From assembly GCA_964588665.1 (NCBI GenBank), contig CAZPQQ010000007.1, positions 8,429-72,428 on the forward strand: a DNA stretch of 64,000 nt. Direction: 5' to 3'. Every line of letters begins with the position of its first letter. Within the stretch, counting starts at the first letter, position 1. The DNA is from UBA2160 sp964588665 (GTDB taxonomy: Bacteria; Chloroflexota; Dehalococcoidia; Lucifugimonadales; UBA1123). Below are positions 21,455 to 30,286 of this stretch, one piece after another. The translations under genes and the position numbers were made by a program. The notes beneath the pieces are model-generated. The model was not told the origin of the DNA, did not search any database, and worked only from the letters and a program-made list of their open reading frames with translations.

Positions 21455-22212
21455 GCGATTACGAACCAACGAAATGGGAGATAATGGCCTCCATCATCTC
21501 CCACGAACTCAAAGACGGCGACGTCATGTTTCTTGGGATGTCGACCGGGGAGATCACGACGATCCTGCACACGTATGTCCCGGGAGTCGGCCTGGCCCTG
21601 GCTCGAAGGTCCCACGCCCCCAACTGCTACATCACGTCCACGGATTCACTTCTGATGGAGAGGATTCTGGGCGACAACATGAAGGTGATCTCGGCCGCGA
21701 ACATCTACCTAGGCGAGATTGACATCGGTTTGTCATCCTGTGCCCAGGTCGACAAGCACGGGAACCAAAACATCGTGACCATTGGGGACTACGACAAACC
21801 CAGTGTCCGCCTGGTTGGCCCGATACTCCAGCCGACCCACCTTTCTTACATGAAAAGGGAGATCATAGCCGTCGACCATGAAGCCCGGAACTTTGTAGAC
21901 AAGGTGGATTTCATCTCCGGCGTCGGACACCAAGATCTGGGGGACCTGTCTCGCGAGGCCATCGGATTGCCGGGAACCGGTCCGTGCATGATCATGACAG
22001 ACCTTTGCATCTTCGACTTCCCCGCCGAAACCAAACTGGCGACGTTGAAGTGGACCTACCCCGGCGTCAGCGTGGACGATGTCAGGGAGAACACGAACTT
22101 CGTACACGACTACATCCCGGATAGGGTCAACACGGCGCCGCTGCCAACGCAAGAGGAAATCAGACTCATCAGGGAAGAGTTCGACCCAGACGCTCAACTG
22201 CTGCCACGCTGA
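21451..22212 (+). CDS. CoA-transferase subunit B (IpdB-like, family I)
   Basis: Beta subunit of the CoA-transferase, 253 residues. Diagnostic segments are QVDKHGNQNIVTIGDYDKP, FISGVGHQDLGD, CIFDFPAETKLATLKWTYPG and VSVDDVRENTNF, in the order found in IpdB. In the usual catalytic-glutamate region the sequence reads STDSLLMERILG, so the catalytic Glu cannot be assigned with certainty; IpdB-type proteins lack the classic transferase Glu and act as hydrolases. The ATGA overlap with subunit A points to translational coupling and equal amounts of the two chains. Confidence 0.85.
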   Translation: MSDYEPTKWEIMASIISHELKDGDVMFLGMSTGEITTILHTYVPGVGLALARRSHAPNCYITSTDSLLMERILGDNMKVISAANIYLGEIDIGLSSCAQVDKHGNQNIVTIGDYDKPSVRLVGPILQPTHLSYMKREIIAVDHEARNFVDKVDFISGVGHQDLGDLSREAIGLPGTGPCMIMTDLCIFDFPAETKLATLKWTYPGVSVDDVRENTNFVHDYIPDRVNTAPLPTQEEIRLIREEFDPDAQLLPR

Positions 22213-22446
22213 CATGCTCCGGTAGTCGAGTCCCCGGCGCGGGCTTTTCGGAATCGCTTGAGGAGCCTGGCGCCTTAGCCGAACTCTAGCTTCGCTGTCA
22301 CATCCTGTGCCAGGGCGATCTGTTGTTTCCAGTGCTGGCGCGCCCCTTTCTAGGTTGGCCGCTGGCGCGCCCCCGCGCTTCAAGCTCGAAGCGGACCTTT
22401 TACACGCGACCATCCGGCAATTGCCCTTCGGAGGAACTTGTACCAT

Positions 22447-23703
22447 ATGTCTACGTCCAACGATCGATGCCCCGCCCTCTCCCGCATCAGGATCTGCGAT
22501 TTCACCGGCCAGCTCGCGGGCGCGGGCGCAACGAAGCTTCTCGCTACGTTCGGCGCGCAGGTGATCCGCGTCGAGGATCGACTCAGAGAAGGCGGATGGG
22601 ACATCTTTCGTGGCACGGGACCCTGGCTGGACGAACGCCGAGGCGTCAGCCTGGGAGGAGCGTTCAACAACCACAACGTCGAGAAGCTGGGCGTCACGCT
22701 CGACATGCGAAAGCCGGAGGCTGCGTCGATCCTCGCGGACCTGATTTCGGTCAGCGACGTGGTGACCGAGAACTTTAGCATGGGTGTCTTGGATCGCTGG
22801 GGCTTCGGGTACGAGGCGATGAAGGCTCTGAAGCCCGACATCATCTACGTGTCGAACTCGGGTTTCGGACACCAGGGGCCGTACGCGAGGTTCAAAACCT
22901 GGGGGCCGATCGTCCAAGCAGTGTCGGGGCTGACGTTTCAGTCGGGCGCTCCCGACATGCCGCCCGCGGGTTGGGGCTACTCCTACATGGACCATACCGG
23001 CGGATATCTGATGGCTATCGCGATTCTCATGGCCGTATATCACCGAAACAAGACCGGCGCCGGCCAGTGGGTCGACATGTCGTGCTCCGACGGCGCCGCA
23101 ACGCTCAACGGGCCGGCGCTGCTGGACTTCACGGTCAACGGCAAACGCGTCCGACGACCGGGCAGTCCGAACAGCAACCGCGGCCAATACCCGAAGATGG
23201 CGCCGCACGGCATCTACCGCTGCAAGGGCGACGACAGATGGGTGGCGATAGCGGTCCGCGACGACGCAGAGTGGCCGGTGTTCTGTGAAGCGCTCGGACG
23301 ATCGGACCTGGCGGCGGACTCGCGCTACAAAACAGTTGACGGCCGCATCGAGGGTCACGACGAGCTCGACGCCGTCATCGAAGCATGGACCTCGACCCAG
23401 TCGAACTTCGACGTCATGGAGGCGCTTCAGGCCAAGGGCGTACCCGCCGGCGCGGTTCAGCTTCCCGAAGAGCGCATCGAAAATGACCCGAACACGGCAG
23501 CGTGGGGGCTGTTCCCGGAGGTCGAGCACGAGCAGATCGGTCGCGTCAGAGTCGACGGGACGCCGGTGAAGCTCTCAGAAACACCGGCGACCGTGATTCG
23601 CGGAGCTCCGGTGTTGGGCCAGCACAACGAGGAGATCTTCGGAGGAGTCCTCGGAATTTACCCCACGGCCCTCGCTGATCTCACTGAAGTGGGGGTCATC
23701 TGA
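22447..23703 (+). CDS. CaiB/BaiF family III CoA-transferase, catalytic Asp present
   Basis: A 418-residue family III CoA-transferase, which moves CoA between acids through a covalent aspartyl-CoA anhydride. The N-terminal Rossmann part starts RIRICDFTGQLAGAGATKLLATFGA. The large domain has GFGHQGPYARF, and the GAGQWVDMSCSDG segment carries the conserved Asp at residue 215. ATG 22447 is preferred to the TTG nine bases earlier. The stop codon directly touches the start of the next CaiB gene (23704), so the two are cotranslated and may form a heteromer, as known for benzylsuccinate CoA-transferase. The substrate is unknown. Confidence 0.88.
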   Translation: MSTSNDRCPALSRIRICDFTGQLAGAGATKLLATFGAQVIRVEDRLREGGWDIFRGTGPWLDERRGVSLGGAFNNHNVEKLGVTLDMRKPEAASILADLISVSDVVTENFSMGVLDRWGFGYEAMKALKPDIIYVSNSGFGHQGPYARFKTWGPIVQAVSGLTFQSGAPDMPPAGWGYSYMDHTGGYLMAIAILMAVYHRNKTGAGQWVDMSCSDGAATLNGPALLDFTVNGKRVRRPGSPNSNRGQYPKMAPHGIYRCKGDDRWVAIAVRDDAEWPVFCEALGRSDLAADSRYKTVDGRIEGHDELDAVIEAWTSTQSNFDVMEALQAKGVPAGAVQLPEERIENDPNTAAWGLFPEVEHEQIGRVRVDGTPVKLSETPATVIRGAPVLGQHNEEIFGGVLGIYPTALADLTEVGVI

Positions 23704-24972
23704 ATGACTACCGGCAACGAACCAAGTGTGCTGGACGACATCCGCGTGCTCGAGGTTGGCGCCGAACTCGGCGCTTGGTGCGGAAAGTTGTTGGCGGACA
23801 TGGGCGCCGCGGTCGTCAAGATCGAACCTCCGGAAGGCGACCCTACTCGAAGCTACGAGCCGTTCTATCAGGATAAGCCTGGCATCGACCGAAGCCTCTA
23901 CTTCTGGCACTACAACACCAACAAGTCGAGCGTGACGCTGGACCTGACGACAGCCTCCGGCCGCTCGCTGTTCGAACGGCTCGCGGCGGAGGCTGACGTG
24001 ATCATCGACAGCATGCCGCCCGGACGTATGCGTGAACTCGGCCTGGACTACGACGCAATCGCGAGCGCGGCGCCAGGCGTCGTGATGGCTTCGATCACTC
24101 CGTTCGGACAAGAAGGCCCCTACGCCGACTGGGCAAGCACCGACCTGACCGCATTGGCATTCGGCGGTCCCGTGTGGAACTGCGGTTACGACGACCACTC
24201 GCTGCCGCCGGTCCGAGGCGGGGGCAATCAGGCGCAGCACGTCGTCAGCCACTTCGCGGTCAACGCGATCATGATTGCGCTAGTACACCGGCAGTTCACG
24301 GGCGCCGGCCAGTACATCGACGCGAACATGCATGCGGCGCTGAACGTGACCACCGAGGGCGCCACCTACAACTGGCTCGTGGCCCGCGACACCGTGCAGC
24401 GACAGACCGGACGGCATGCGGCGGTGGTCCCGACCTCTCCCTCGCAGGTGCTGTGTCGCGACGGCCGATACGTCAACGTCGGGTTCCCGGCACGGACCGA
24501 AGAGCAATGGCTTCATCTGCTCGCCTGGCTGGACGAAGAAGATTTACTGGGGAACCTGGGAGAGTATCTCGACACGCCGAACTGGACGGCGATGCGGATG
24601 GGCGACCCTGAGGCGCTCGAACAGCAGCGCCGCGTGGCGGTGGCGATGGGCGCGCTGGCTGGCAAGACAGATTCGTACGACCTGTTCAGCAAGGCGCAGG
24701 GGCTCGGGTTCCAGTGGGGCATCGTCTACGCCCCTGAAGACGTGTTCACGGACCCGCACTTCCAGGCGCGAGGGTTCCCAGTCGAGGTCGAGCACCCGGA
24801 ACTCGGGGACAGCTTCATCTACCCGGGGGCGCCGTACAAGTTGCCGGCGTCTCCCTGGGCGATAACGCGGCGGGCGCCGCTGCTGGGGGAGGACAACCAG
24901 CGTGTGTACGGCGACGAGCTCGGCCTGAGCGCTGACGACATCGCGGATCTGAAGGCTGAGGGCGTGATCTAG
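23704..24972 (+). CDS. CaiB/BaiF family protein lacking the catalytic Asp
   Basis: A 422-residue protein of the same fold as the gene before it (DDIRVLEVGAELGAWCGKLLADMGAAVVKIEPP at the start, ITPFGQEGPYADW in the middle). At the position of the catalytic Asp it reads GAGQYIDANMHAALN, with Ala211 where formyl-CoA transferase and the partner gene have Asp. It is therefore unlikely to transfer CoA alone. It may be the non-catalytic subunit of a heteromer with the 22447-23703 product. The reading frame is otherwise intact and full length. Confidence 0.85.
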   Translation: MTTGNEPSVLDDIRVLEVGAELGAWCGKLLADMGAAVVKIEPPEGDPTRSYEPFYQDKPGIDRSLYFWHYNTNKSSVTLDLTTASGRSLFERLAAEADVIIDSMPPGRMRELGLDYDAIASAAPGVVMASITPFGQEGPYADWASTDLTALAFGGPVWNCGYDDHSLPPVRGGGNQAQHVVSHFAVNAIMIALVHRQFTGAGQYIDANMHAALNVTTEGATYNWLVARDTVQRQTGRHAAVVPTSPSQVLCRDGRYVNVGFPARTEEQWLHLLAWLDEEDLLGNLGEYLDTPNWTAMRMGDPEALEQQRRVAVAMGALAGKTDSYDLFSKAQGLGFQWGIVYAPEDVFTDPHFQARGFPVEVEHPELGDSFIYPGAPYKLPASPWAITRRAPLLGEDNQRVYGDELGLSADDIADLKAEGVI

Positions 24973-24998
24973 TGTTGAGGGAGACCGGGCGTTGTTTT

Positions 24999-25080
24999 GG
25001 GGGGGGGGGGGGGGGGGGGCGGCGGGGGGGGGGGGGGGGGCGGCGGGGCCGGCGGCCCCCCCGCCCCCCCCGCCCGCCCT
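24999..25080. repeat. Poly-G/poly-C low-complexity block
   Basis: A run of 21 G (24999-25019) and a run of 17 G (25024-25040) are followed by mixed G/C triplets and long C runs to about 25078. Nothing like it occurs elsewhere in the window. It lies 27 bases past a stop codon in a spacer. It may be a poly-G sequencing artefact at a misjoined read end, or a true hard-to-sequence G-tract. Confidence 0.8.
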
Positions 25081-25253
25081 CGAAGGTTTTCTGGGGGACG
25101 CCCCCAGGCCCCCGCGCAAGGAGGGCTTCGCCACCTTACGAATCCTCTGAACGGCTCCTCGGTGCTTGTTGACCTGAACGCTGGCTATCGCCACGACTGA
25201 CCGTTAGTATCGTCAGAGGGGAACCAGCTCGAATCAGGTATTGGAGGCGTAAG

Positions 25254-25826
25254 ATGGCACGAGTGCCTTATCTGGACCGAGACGATCTGGCCGAGGATGA
25301 CCGGCACATCTACGATCGGATCGCCGAAACGCGAGGATCGGTCGAGCCTGATACGCCGATGCCGAACTCGTTCCGCGCGCTGCTCAACAGTCCAGGCGCC
25401 GCCGATGCGGTAGGTCGACTGGGCGAGTACCTGAGGTTCGAGTCAACGCTGGACCCTGTTGCTCGAGAGATCGCCATTCTCAGCGTGGCCCAACAGACCA
25501 ACAGCGCCTACGAGTGGGCGCACCACGCGCCCGTCGCCAGGCAAGTGGGCGTCTCCGAAGCGGTGATCGAGTCCATCAGAACCGGACGGGCGCCCATGGG
25601 GATACCCGCCAAAGACGGAATATTCGCCCAGGCGGTCAAGGAATTGGTTTCGGATGGGACGCTATCTCTCAAGACATTCCAGGGGATCGAACACCTTTTG
25701 GGTCCGGGGGGAGCCGTGAACCTGGTGGTGCTGGTCGGATACTACGCCATGCTCGCCACGGCCTTGAGCGCCCTGGACATCGAGGTCGAAGCCGGAAAGA
25801 ACCCGGGCGATCCGGGACTGGGGTGA
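25254..25826 (+). CDS. Carboxymuconolactone-decarboxylase-fold protein
   Basis: A 190-residue all-helical protein of the AhpD/CMD superfamily: PMPNSFRALLNSPGAADAVGRLGEYLRFE, then LDPVAREIAILSVAQQTNSAYEWAHHAPVARQ. The redox CxxC pair of AhpD is absent (AYEWAHH in its place), so it is not a peroxidase of the AhpD kind and is closer to decarboxylase or lactonase-type members with the conserved EWAHH. It may serve the acyl-CoA or aromatic pathway of the flanking CoA-transferases. A separate AhpD-like protein with selenocysteine lies at 62112-62714. Confidence 0.8.
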   Translation: MARVPYLDRDDLAEDDRHIYDRIAETRGSVEPDTPMPNSFRALLNSPGAADAVGRLGEYLRFESTLDPVAREIAILSVAQQTNSAYEWAHHAPVARQVGVSEAVIESIRTGRAPMGIPAKDGIFAQAVKELVSDGTLSLKTFQGIEHLLGPGGAVNLVVLVGYYAMLATALSALDIEVEAGKNPGDPGLG

Positions 25827-25910
25827 CGCAGCGGTAAGCCGGCGACAGACTCAGGCCGAACGGTGGAGACACATCGCACAAAACAAGCGCGGTCGCTCGA
25901 GCAGCCGTTC

Positions 25911-26045
25911 CGTAGGGGAGGGTTTCAAATCCTCCCGTGTGGTTTCGAGGTCGTCCGTCACTGCCCTTCGGGTACAACGTGCTCTCTTGTATCGCCGTGC
26001 CGTTCTTCCACGCCGCGCACCGGGAGGGTTTGAAACCCTCCCTAC
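25911..26045. repeat. MITE-like element with hairpin terminal repeats
   Basis: The arm at 25911-25937 begins CGTAGGGGAGGGTTTCAAAT and ends CCTCCCG; the arm at 26021-26045 is its near-exact reverse complement, beginning CGGGAGGGTTTGAAACCCTC. Each arm is itself a small hairpin (GGGAGG with CCTCCC). The same pair of arms occurs at 52351-52523 with an unrelated interior. The 335-base spacer holds no gene. Confidence 0.7.
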
Positions 26046-26160
26046 GACCTCGTTTACATCGCAATCTGAACCCTGTGGAAACACTACTCGCTACGAACCC
26101 TGCGCAATGGATCAGGACCCACACCGGGACGGGACGCCGGCCCGATCGTCCGATATCCGT

Positions 26161-27357
26161 CTACGCGGCTTCGATGGCGCTTTCGGAGATCAGGCGCTCC
26201 ACGTCGGCGGCGGCATAGCCAAGCTCGCCCAGTATCTCTTTCGTGTGCTGACCCGTCACGGCGCCCAATGACCGGACGCTGCCAGGTGTGGCGGACAGCT
26301 TCGGGCCGATTCCGACCTGTCGCACGGTCTCGCCGTTCACCTCGCCAACGTTGATGACCATCTTTCGATGAACGTTCTGAGGGTCCTCGACCATCTCGTC
26401 GATCGAATACACTTTGGCGACCGCCACGTCGCCTGCACTCTCCAACATCGTCCACCACTCTTCCCTGTCCCGTTGGGCGAAAATGTTCTCGAGCTCAACG
26501 GTCACACGGGGCCAGTTGCTTTCGTCGAACTGGCCTTCGATCAGATCTTCGCGACCGAGCGCCGTGCAGAGGTCGACCCAGAACCACGGCTCGATGCAGC
26601 CGAGGCTCAGGTACTTGCCGTCCTTGCACTTGTATACGTTGTAGTAGGGCGCGGCGCCGTTGAGGACGGTGGCGCCCGGTTTCGGCACCGTGCCGAGCGA
26701 GAAGTATTCGGACATCATCGCGGCCAGCATGTAGCCGACCCCATCGGACATGGCGATGTCGACGTACTGGCCTTCGCCGGTCGTGCCTCTGGCCAGGAGC
26801 GCGCCCATGACGCCGACTGCCGCGTGCAGTCCGCCTCCCGCGTAGTCGGCGATGATGTTGTTGGGTATGGCGGGCCGTCCGTCCGGCGTCCCGATGCCGC
26901 CCAGGGCTCCGCCGACCGAGATGTAGTTGATGTCATGGCCGACCAGGTTCTGATAGGGCCCGTCTTGCCCGTAGCCGGACAGCGAGCAGTAAACCAGCTT
27001 GGGGTTTAGCTTGTGGAGCGTCTCGTAATCGCACCCGAGACGCGAGACGACACCCGGCCTGAAGCCTTCCAGGAACACGTCGGCTTCTTCGGCTAGCTTC
27101 AGCAGGATTTTCTGGGACTCCTCGTTCTTCAGGTTCAGCACGATGCTGCGCTTGTTCCGGTTCACGGCGCTGAACGCGGCGCGACGCCGGGCTTCGGCTT
27201 GGTCCGGCAGTCCGCGCGCAACGGCCATTCGCCCTCCGCCCGGTTGCTCGACCTTGATGACCTCCGCGCCCATGTCTCCCAGGACCATGGTGCAGAACGG
27301 ACCGGGTGCCATACGCGTCAGGTCCACGACTTTAATGCCTTCGAGTGCCATTGCCAT
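26161..27357 (-). CDS. CaiB/BaiF protein, alpha-methylacyl-CoA-racemase-like
   Basis: A 398-residue family III CoA-transferase fold protein (KVVDLTRMAPGPFCTMVLGDMGAEVIKVE). It keeps an Asp at the transferase position (GEGQYVDIAMSDG, Asp205). It also keeps the two residues used by alpha-methylacyl-CoA racemases, His141 in GHDINY and Asp171 in ADYAGGG. A racemase that inverts the 2-methyl centre of branched acyl-CoA is therefore as likely as a CoA-transferase. The start ATG at 27357 has a clear ribosome site GGAGGT (27365-27370). It follows the double CaiB gene, with a hairpin repeat in the 171-base spacer. Confidence 0.85.
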   Translation of the reverse strand: MAMALEGIKVVDLTRMAPGPFCTMVLGDMGAEVIKVEQPGGGRMAVARGLPDQAEARRRAAFSAVNRNKRSIVLNLKNEESQKILLKLAEEADVFLEGFRPGVVSRLGCDYETLHKLNPKLVYCSLSGYGQDGPYQNLVGHDINYISVGGALGGIGTPDGRPAIPNNIIADYAGGGLHAAVGVMGALLARGTTGEGQYVDIAMSDGVGYMLAAMMSEYFSLGTVPKPGATVLNGAAPYYNVYKCKDGKYLSLGCIEPWFWVDLCTALGREDLIEGQFDESNWPRVTVELENIFAQRDREEWWTMLESAGDVAVAKVYSIDEMVEDPQNVHRKMVINVGEVNGETVRQVGIGPKLSATPGSVRSLGAVTGQHTKEILGELGYAAADVERLISESAIEAA

Positions 27358-27411
27358 TTTCGATACCTCCGTGTGTTTGTTGCGTACGTTGTCGGAGAGT
27401 GAAGATTGCCA

Positions 27412-27437
27412 GCTTGGCCCTGAAGGGCCAGAGCACC
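27412..27437. repeat. Hairpin repeat, CCCT/AGGG stem type
   Basis: One copy of an interspersed element: GCTTGG, stem CCCT, loop GA, stem AGGG, then CCAGAGCACC. It lies between the AMACR-like and double CaiB genes. Other copies are at 42598, 48976, 49286, 53113, 53189, 53270 and 60913. Some have a different but still paired stem. Confidence 0.7.
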
Positions 27438-27528
27438 CAGCCGACGGTGGGCTCGGTTCGCCTGGGGCGAATCCGCCTTAGGCGTGACCTTCAGGCCGAC
27501 CCTGGCCCACCGATTATGTTGTGGGGAC

Positions 27529-30066
27529 TCACGATGATTCCAGCGCCCCTGATGCTACCAGGTCTGCGATCTCGTCGTCGGCCAGACCCAGCTTTTCCTT
27601 CAACAGGGATTCATTGTGCTCCCCGATCAGGGCTTGAGGGGTGAGGCGGCCCGGGGTGTCGGACAGCAAGAATTGGAGTCCGTCGTATGGCATCGGCCCG
27701 CACTCGGTGTGGTCGAGCCACGTGAAGAATCCTCGGTGTTGTAGCTGCGGGTCCTGCCAGAGGTCGGCCTGATTCTGCACGGCGCCGGCGGAGATTCCCG
27801 CGCGTTGAAGCAAGCCCATCGCCTCGTGGCTGTCCTGAATCGACGCCCAGCCCTGGATCGCCTCGTCAAGCGCCTCCGAATTCTGTCTGCGTTCACTTGC
27901 CGTACGGAACCTCGGCTCGGCCGCCATGTCCGGCTTGCCCATCGCATCGCACAGTGCGGTCCACTCGTCTTGCCCGTCGACGGCGATCGCGAGCCAGGAC
28001 TCTCCGAGGCCGGTGTACTCTCTGTCCGCGTCTTTGCACCTGTAAACGCCATGCGGCGCCAACGCGTCGTCGCCGTTGCCTTCACGTCCGAGGATGCGGC
28101 CGGTGAGCATGTAGTCCATCAGCGCGGGCGCTAGATAGTGTGTCGCGCATTCGTACTGCGACAGATCGAGGTGCTGCCCTTTGCCGGTGCGCCTTCGATA
28201 CTCGAGCGCGGCGACGATGGCGGCGTACGCGTTGGGCGGGTTCACGAAGTCCGAGTAGGCGCCGTACGGCCCTGCCGGGTCGCGGTCAGGCCAGCCGGTC
28301 AGGTGATAGTATCCGGCCAGAGCGCCCGCGAGCTGCCCGAAGCCGGCGTAAACCGAGTGGGGTCCTGTCTGACCTTGCTGGCAGGTGCTGAAATAGATCA
28401 CGTCGGGTTTGATGGCACGGACGTCCTCGTAGCCCAATCCCCACGACGACATGACTCGGGGGGTGAAGCTCTCGGCGACGATGTCGGGCTGCCACGTCTC
28501 GATCAGCCGCTTGACGATCTCGCGCGCCTCGGGGGTTGCCATGTTCAAGCCCAAGCCCCGTTTGCCGGTGTTGTAGTTGGCCGGAAACTGGCTGCGATTG
28601 ATTCCAGGCGTGGCGTCCTTGAACGGCGGGCCGTTGCGGAGCACGTCGGGGCGCGACACGGACTCGACCCGGATCACGTCGGCGCCGTGGTCGGAGAAGT
28701 ACTTCATCGTGATCGGTCCGACTCCGACCCAGGTGAAGTCCAGCACTTTGAGACCTTTGAACGGCATCTGCGCAGAGGCGTCGCCTGCGTCGGTCGTCGA
28801 AGGAGCCGAATCCGCGGGAGCGAACTCGGTCAGCGACCCGAGTATCTCGTCGTTGTGCTCACCGATGCCTGGCGCCGGCCTTCGGAGCTGAATCGGGCTC
28901 TCGCTCATCTTGATGAACGGTCCGAGATGCGTGAGTTTCTCGTCAAGCTCAGGATGGTCCAACCGCGGCCAAAAATCCCGCGCCTCCAACTGCGGGCTTT
29001 CGGCGATGTCTTGGACCGTGTTGCACGGCGCCGCCAGGATTCTGTGCCAGATGGCCCTGTCGTAGACCTCAGCTTTCGTCTTGCCGTCGAAGAAGCCCTC
29101 GACCAGCGACTGGATCTTAATGAATGTCTCGATCGTCTCCGTGTCGTCCTCGGCGACTGCTTTTGCCAGATCGTACCCGTCGAAGTCCATGGCGGCGAGC
29201 CAATCCGGGACGACACTTTCTTCATCCATCCACTGGACGATCGGAATAATCGTCCGGGGATTCATCAAGACGCTCAAGTAGCCGTCAGCGCATCGAAAAA
29301 CCTGCCGCACTCTGAGTCGTCCTCGAGACCTGAATGCGCCCTCTCGCTCCACATTGTCGCGGTGCAGAGGCGGGTACGGCGTTGCGTTCATGAGAGTCCA
29401 GATGACGGCCACCTGCATCGACACGTCGACGTGCTGCCCTCTGCCCGTCATCTGTCGATGCCACAGCGCCGTCATGGCGCCCGCCGCAGCCTGACCGGCC
29501 GCGTTGAGCTCGGCCTGCGGGAAGCTGATTCGCACGGGCGGACGGTCGGGGTCGCCGCCGACGTACTGCATGCCGCCCATCGCCCACGCGACCAGGTCGG
29601 TCGCTCGGTACTGGGAGTACGGGCCCGTCTGACCGAAGGGCGTGATCGACGCCATTACCAAACCAGGGTTGATCTCGCTCAGATGCTCGTATCCGAGTCC
29701 GAGACTCGACATGTATCCGGGCGCGAATGACTCGACCACGATGTCCGCGTCAGCGACCAGCGACTTCAGCGCTTGGCTGCCTTCCGACGACTCGATGTCC
29801 AGCGTGATGCCGCGCTTGTTGGCGCAGTACGCCTCCCAGAACAGGCTGGTCTCGGCGCCGTTCGAAGCCGTGTAGGTTGGCGCTCGCCCTCTGGTCGGGC
29901 TCCCTCCGAGCGGCTCGACTTTGATGACGTCCGCGCCGAGGTCGCCCAACACCTTCCCGCACCAGTTGAAGCCGCCCTCGGCCAGGTCCAGCACGCGAAA
30001 CGGCGAGAGCGACATCGTTGAATCAGGTGCGGTGAGGGAGTTAGGGGAGGAGCCGTCTGCGGGCAT
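27529..30066 (-). CDS. Double-domain CaiB/BaiF CoA-transferase fusion
   Basis: An 845-residue protein with two complete family III CoA-transferase domains in one chain: about residues 18-415 and 433-840, joined by a short Ala/Ser-rich linker. Domain 1 has SITPFGQTGPYSQYR but reads GRGQHVDVSMQVAV, with Val219 in place of the catalytic Asp. Domain 2 reads GKGQHLDLSQYEC, with Glu639 there. The architecture mirrors a heterodimer fused head to tail. The start could be ATG 30066 or the internal Met18, closer to the fold boundary. The gene lies on the strand opposite the two-gene pair at 22447-24972. Substrate unknown; domain 2 with Glu is the likelier catalytic half. Confidence 0.85.
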   Translation of the reverse strand: MPADGSSPNSLTAPDSTMSLSPFRVLDLAEGGFNWCGKVLGDLGADVIKVEPLGGSPTRGRAPTYTASNGAETSLFWEAYCANKRGITLDIESSEGSQALKSLVADADIVVESFAPGYMSSLGLGYEHLSEINPGLVMASITPFGQTGPYSQYRATDLVAWAMGGMQYVGGDPDRPPVRISFPQAELNAAGQAAAGAMTALWHRQMTGRGQHVDVSMQVAVIWTLMNATPYPPLHRDNVEREGAFRSRGRLRVRQVFRCADGYLSVLMNPRTIIPIVQWMDEESVVPDWLAAMDFDGYDLAKAVAEDDTETIETFIKIQSLVEGFFDGKTKAEVYDRAIWHRILAAPCNTVQDIAESPQLEARDFWPRLDHPELDEKLTHLGPFIKMSESPIQLRRPAPGIGEHNDEILGSLTEFAPADSAPSTTDAGDASAQMPFKGLKVLDFTWVGVGPITMKYFSDHGADVIRVESVSRPDVLRNGPPFKDATPGINRSQFPANYNTGKRGLGLNMATPEAREIVKRLIETWQPDIVAESFTPRVMSSWGLGYEDVRAIKPDVIYFSTCQQGQTGPHSVYAGFGQLAGALAGYYHLTGWPDRDPAGPYGAYSDFVNPPNAYAAIVAALEYRRRTGKGQHLDLSQYECATHYLAPALMDYMLTGRILGREGNGDDALAPHGVYRCKDADREYTGLGESWLAIAVDGQDEWTALCDAMGKPDMAAEPRFRTASERRQNSEALDEAIQGWASIQDSHEAMGLLQRAGISAGAVQNQADLWQDPQLQHRGFFTWLDHTECGPMPYDGLQFLLSDTPGRLTPQALIGEHNESLLKEKLGLADDEIADLVASGALESS

Positions 30067-30286
30067 AGCGGTTGTCCGTCGGAATCAGAGTTTCTGCGGT
30101 GGATCGACCGTGCGATGCAGAGTATTAGACCGTGCAAGTGCTGTCAACTGAAGGTTCAACTGCCGGGGATGCTTCCTTGCGACAAGGCTTGTCTTGGACG
30201 TGTGGAAGGCGGTATGGGCGCGGAGGCGTGGCGATGACTGCCGAGGCGCGGCTATGAAACCGCAAACACGTTCGGGGATCGAAGCC

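Noticed and set aside
21733..23529. Long open frame of 598 codons on the minus strand opposite the CoA-transferase genes
   Set aside because: It is the mirror of genuine CoA-transferase genes in high-GC DNA, is rich in Arg, Val and Asp, and has no recognisable domain.
28138..29730. Plus-strand frame of 530 codons opposite the double CaiB gene
   Set aside because: It is a shadow frame; the minus-strand protein has clear family motifs throughout.
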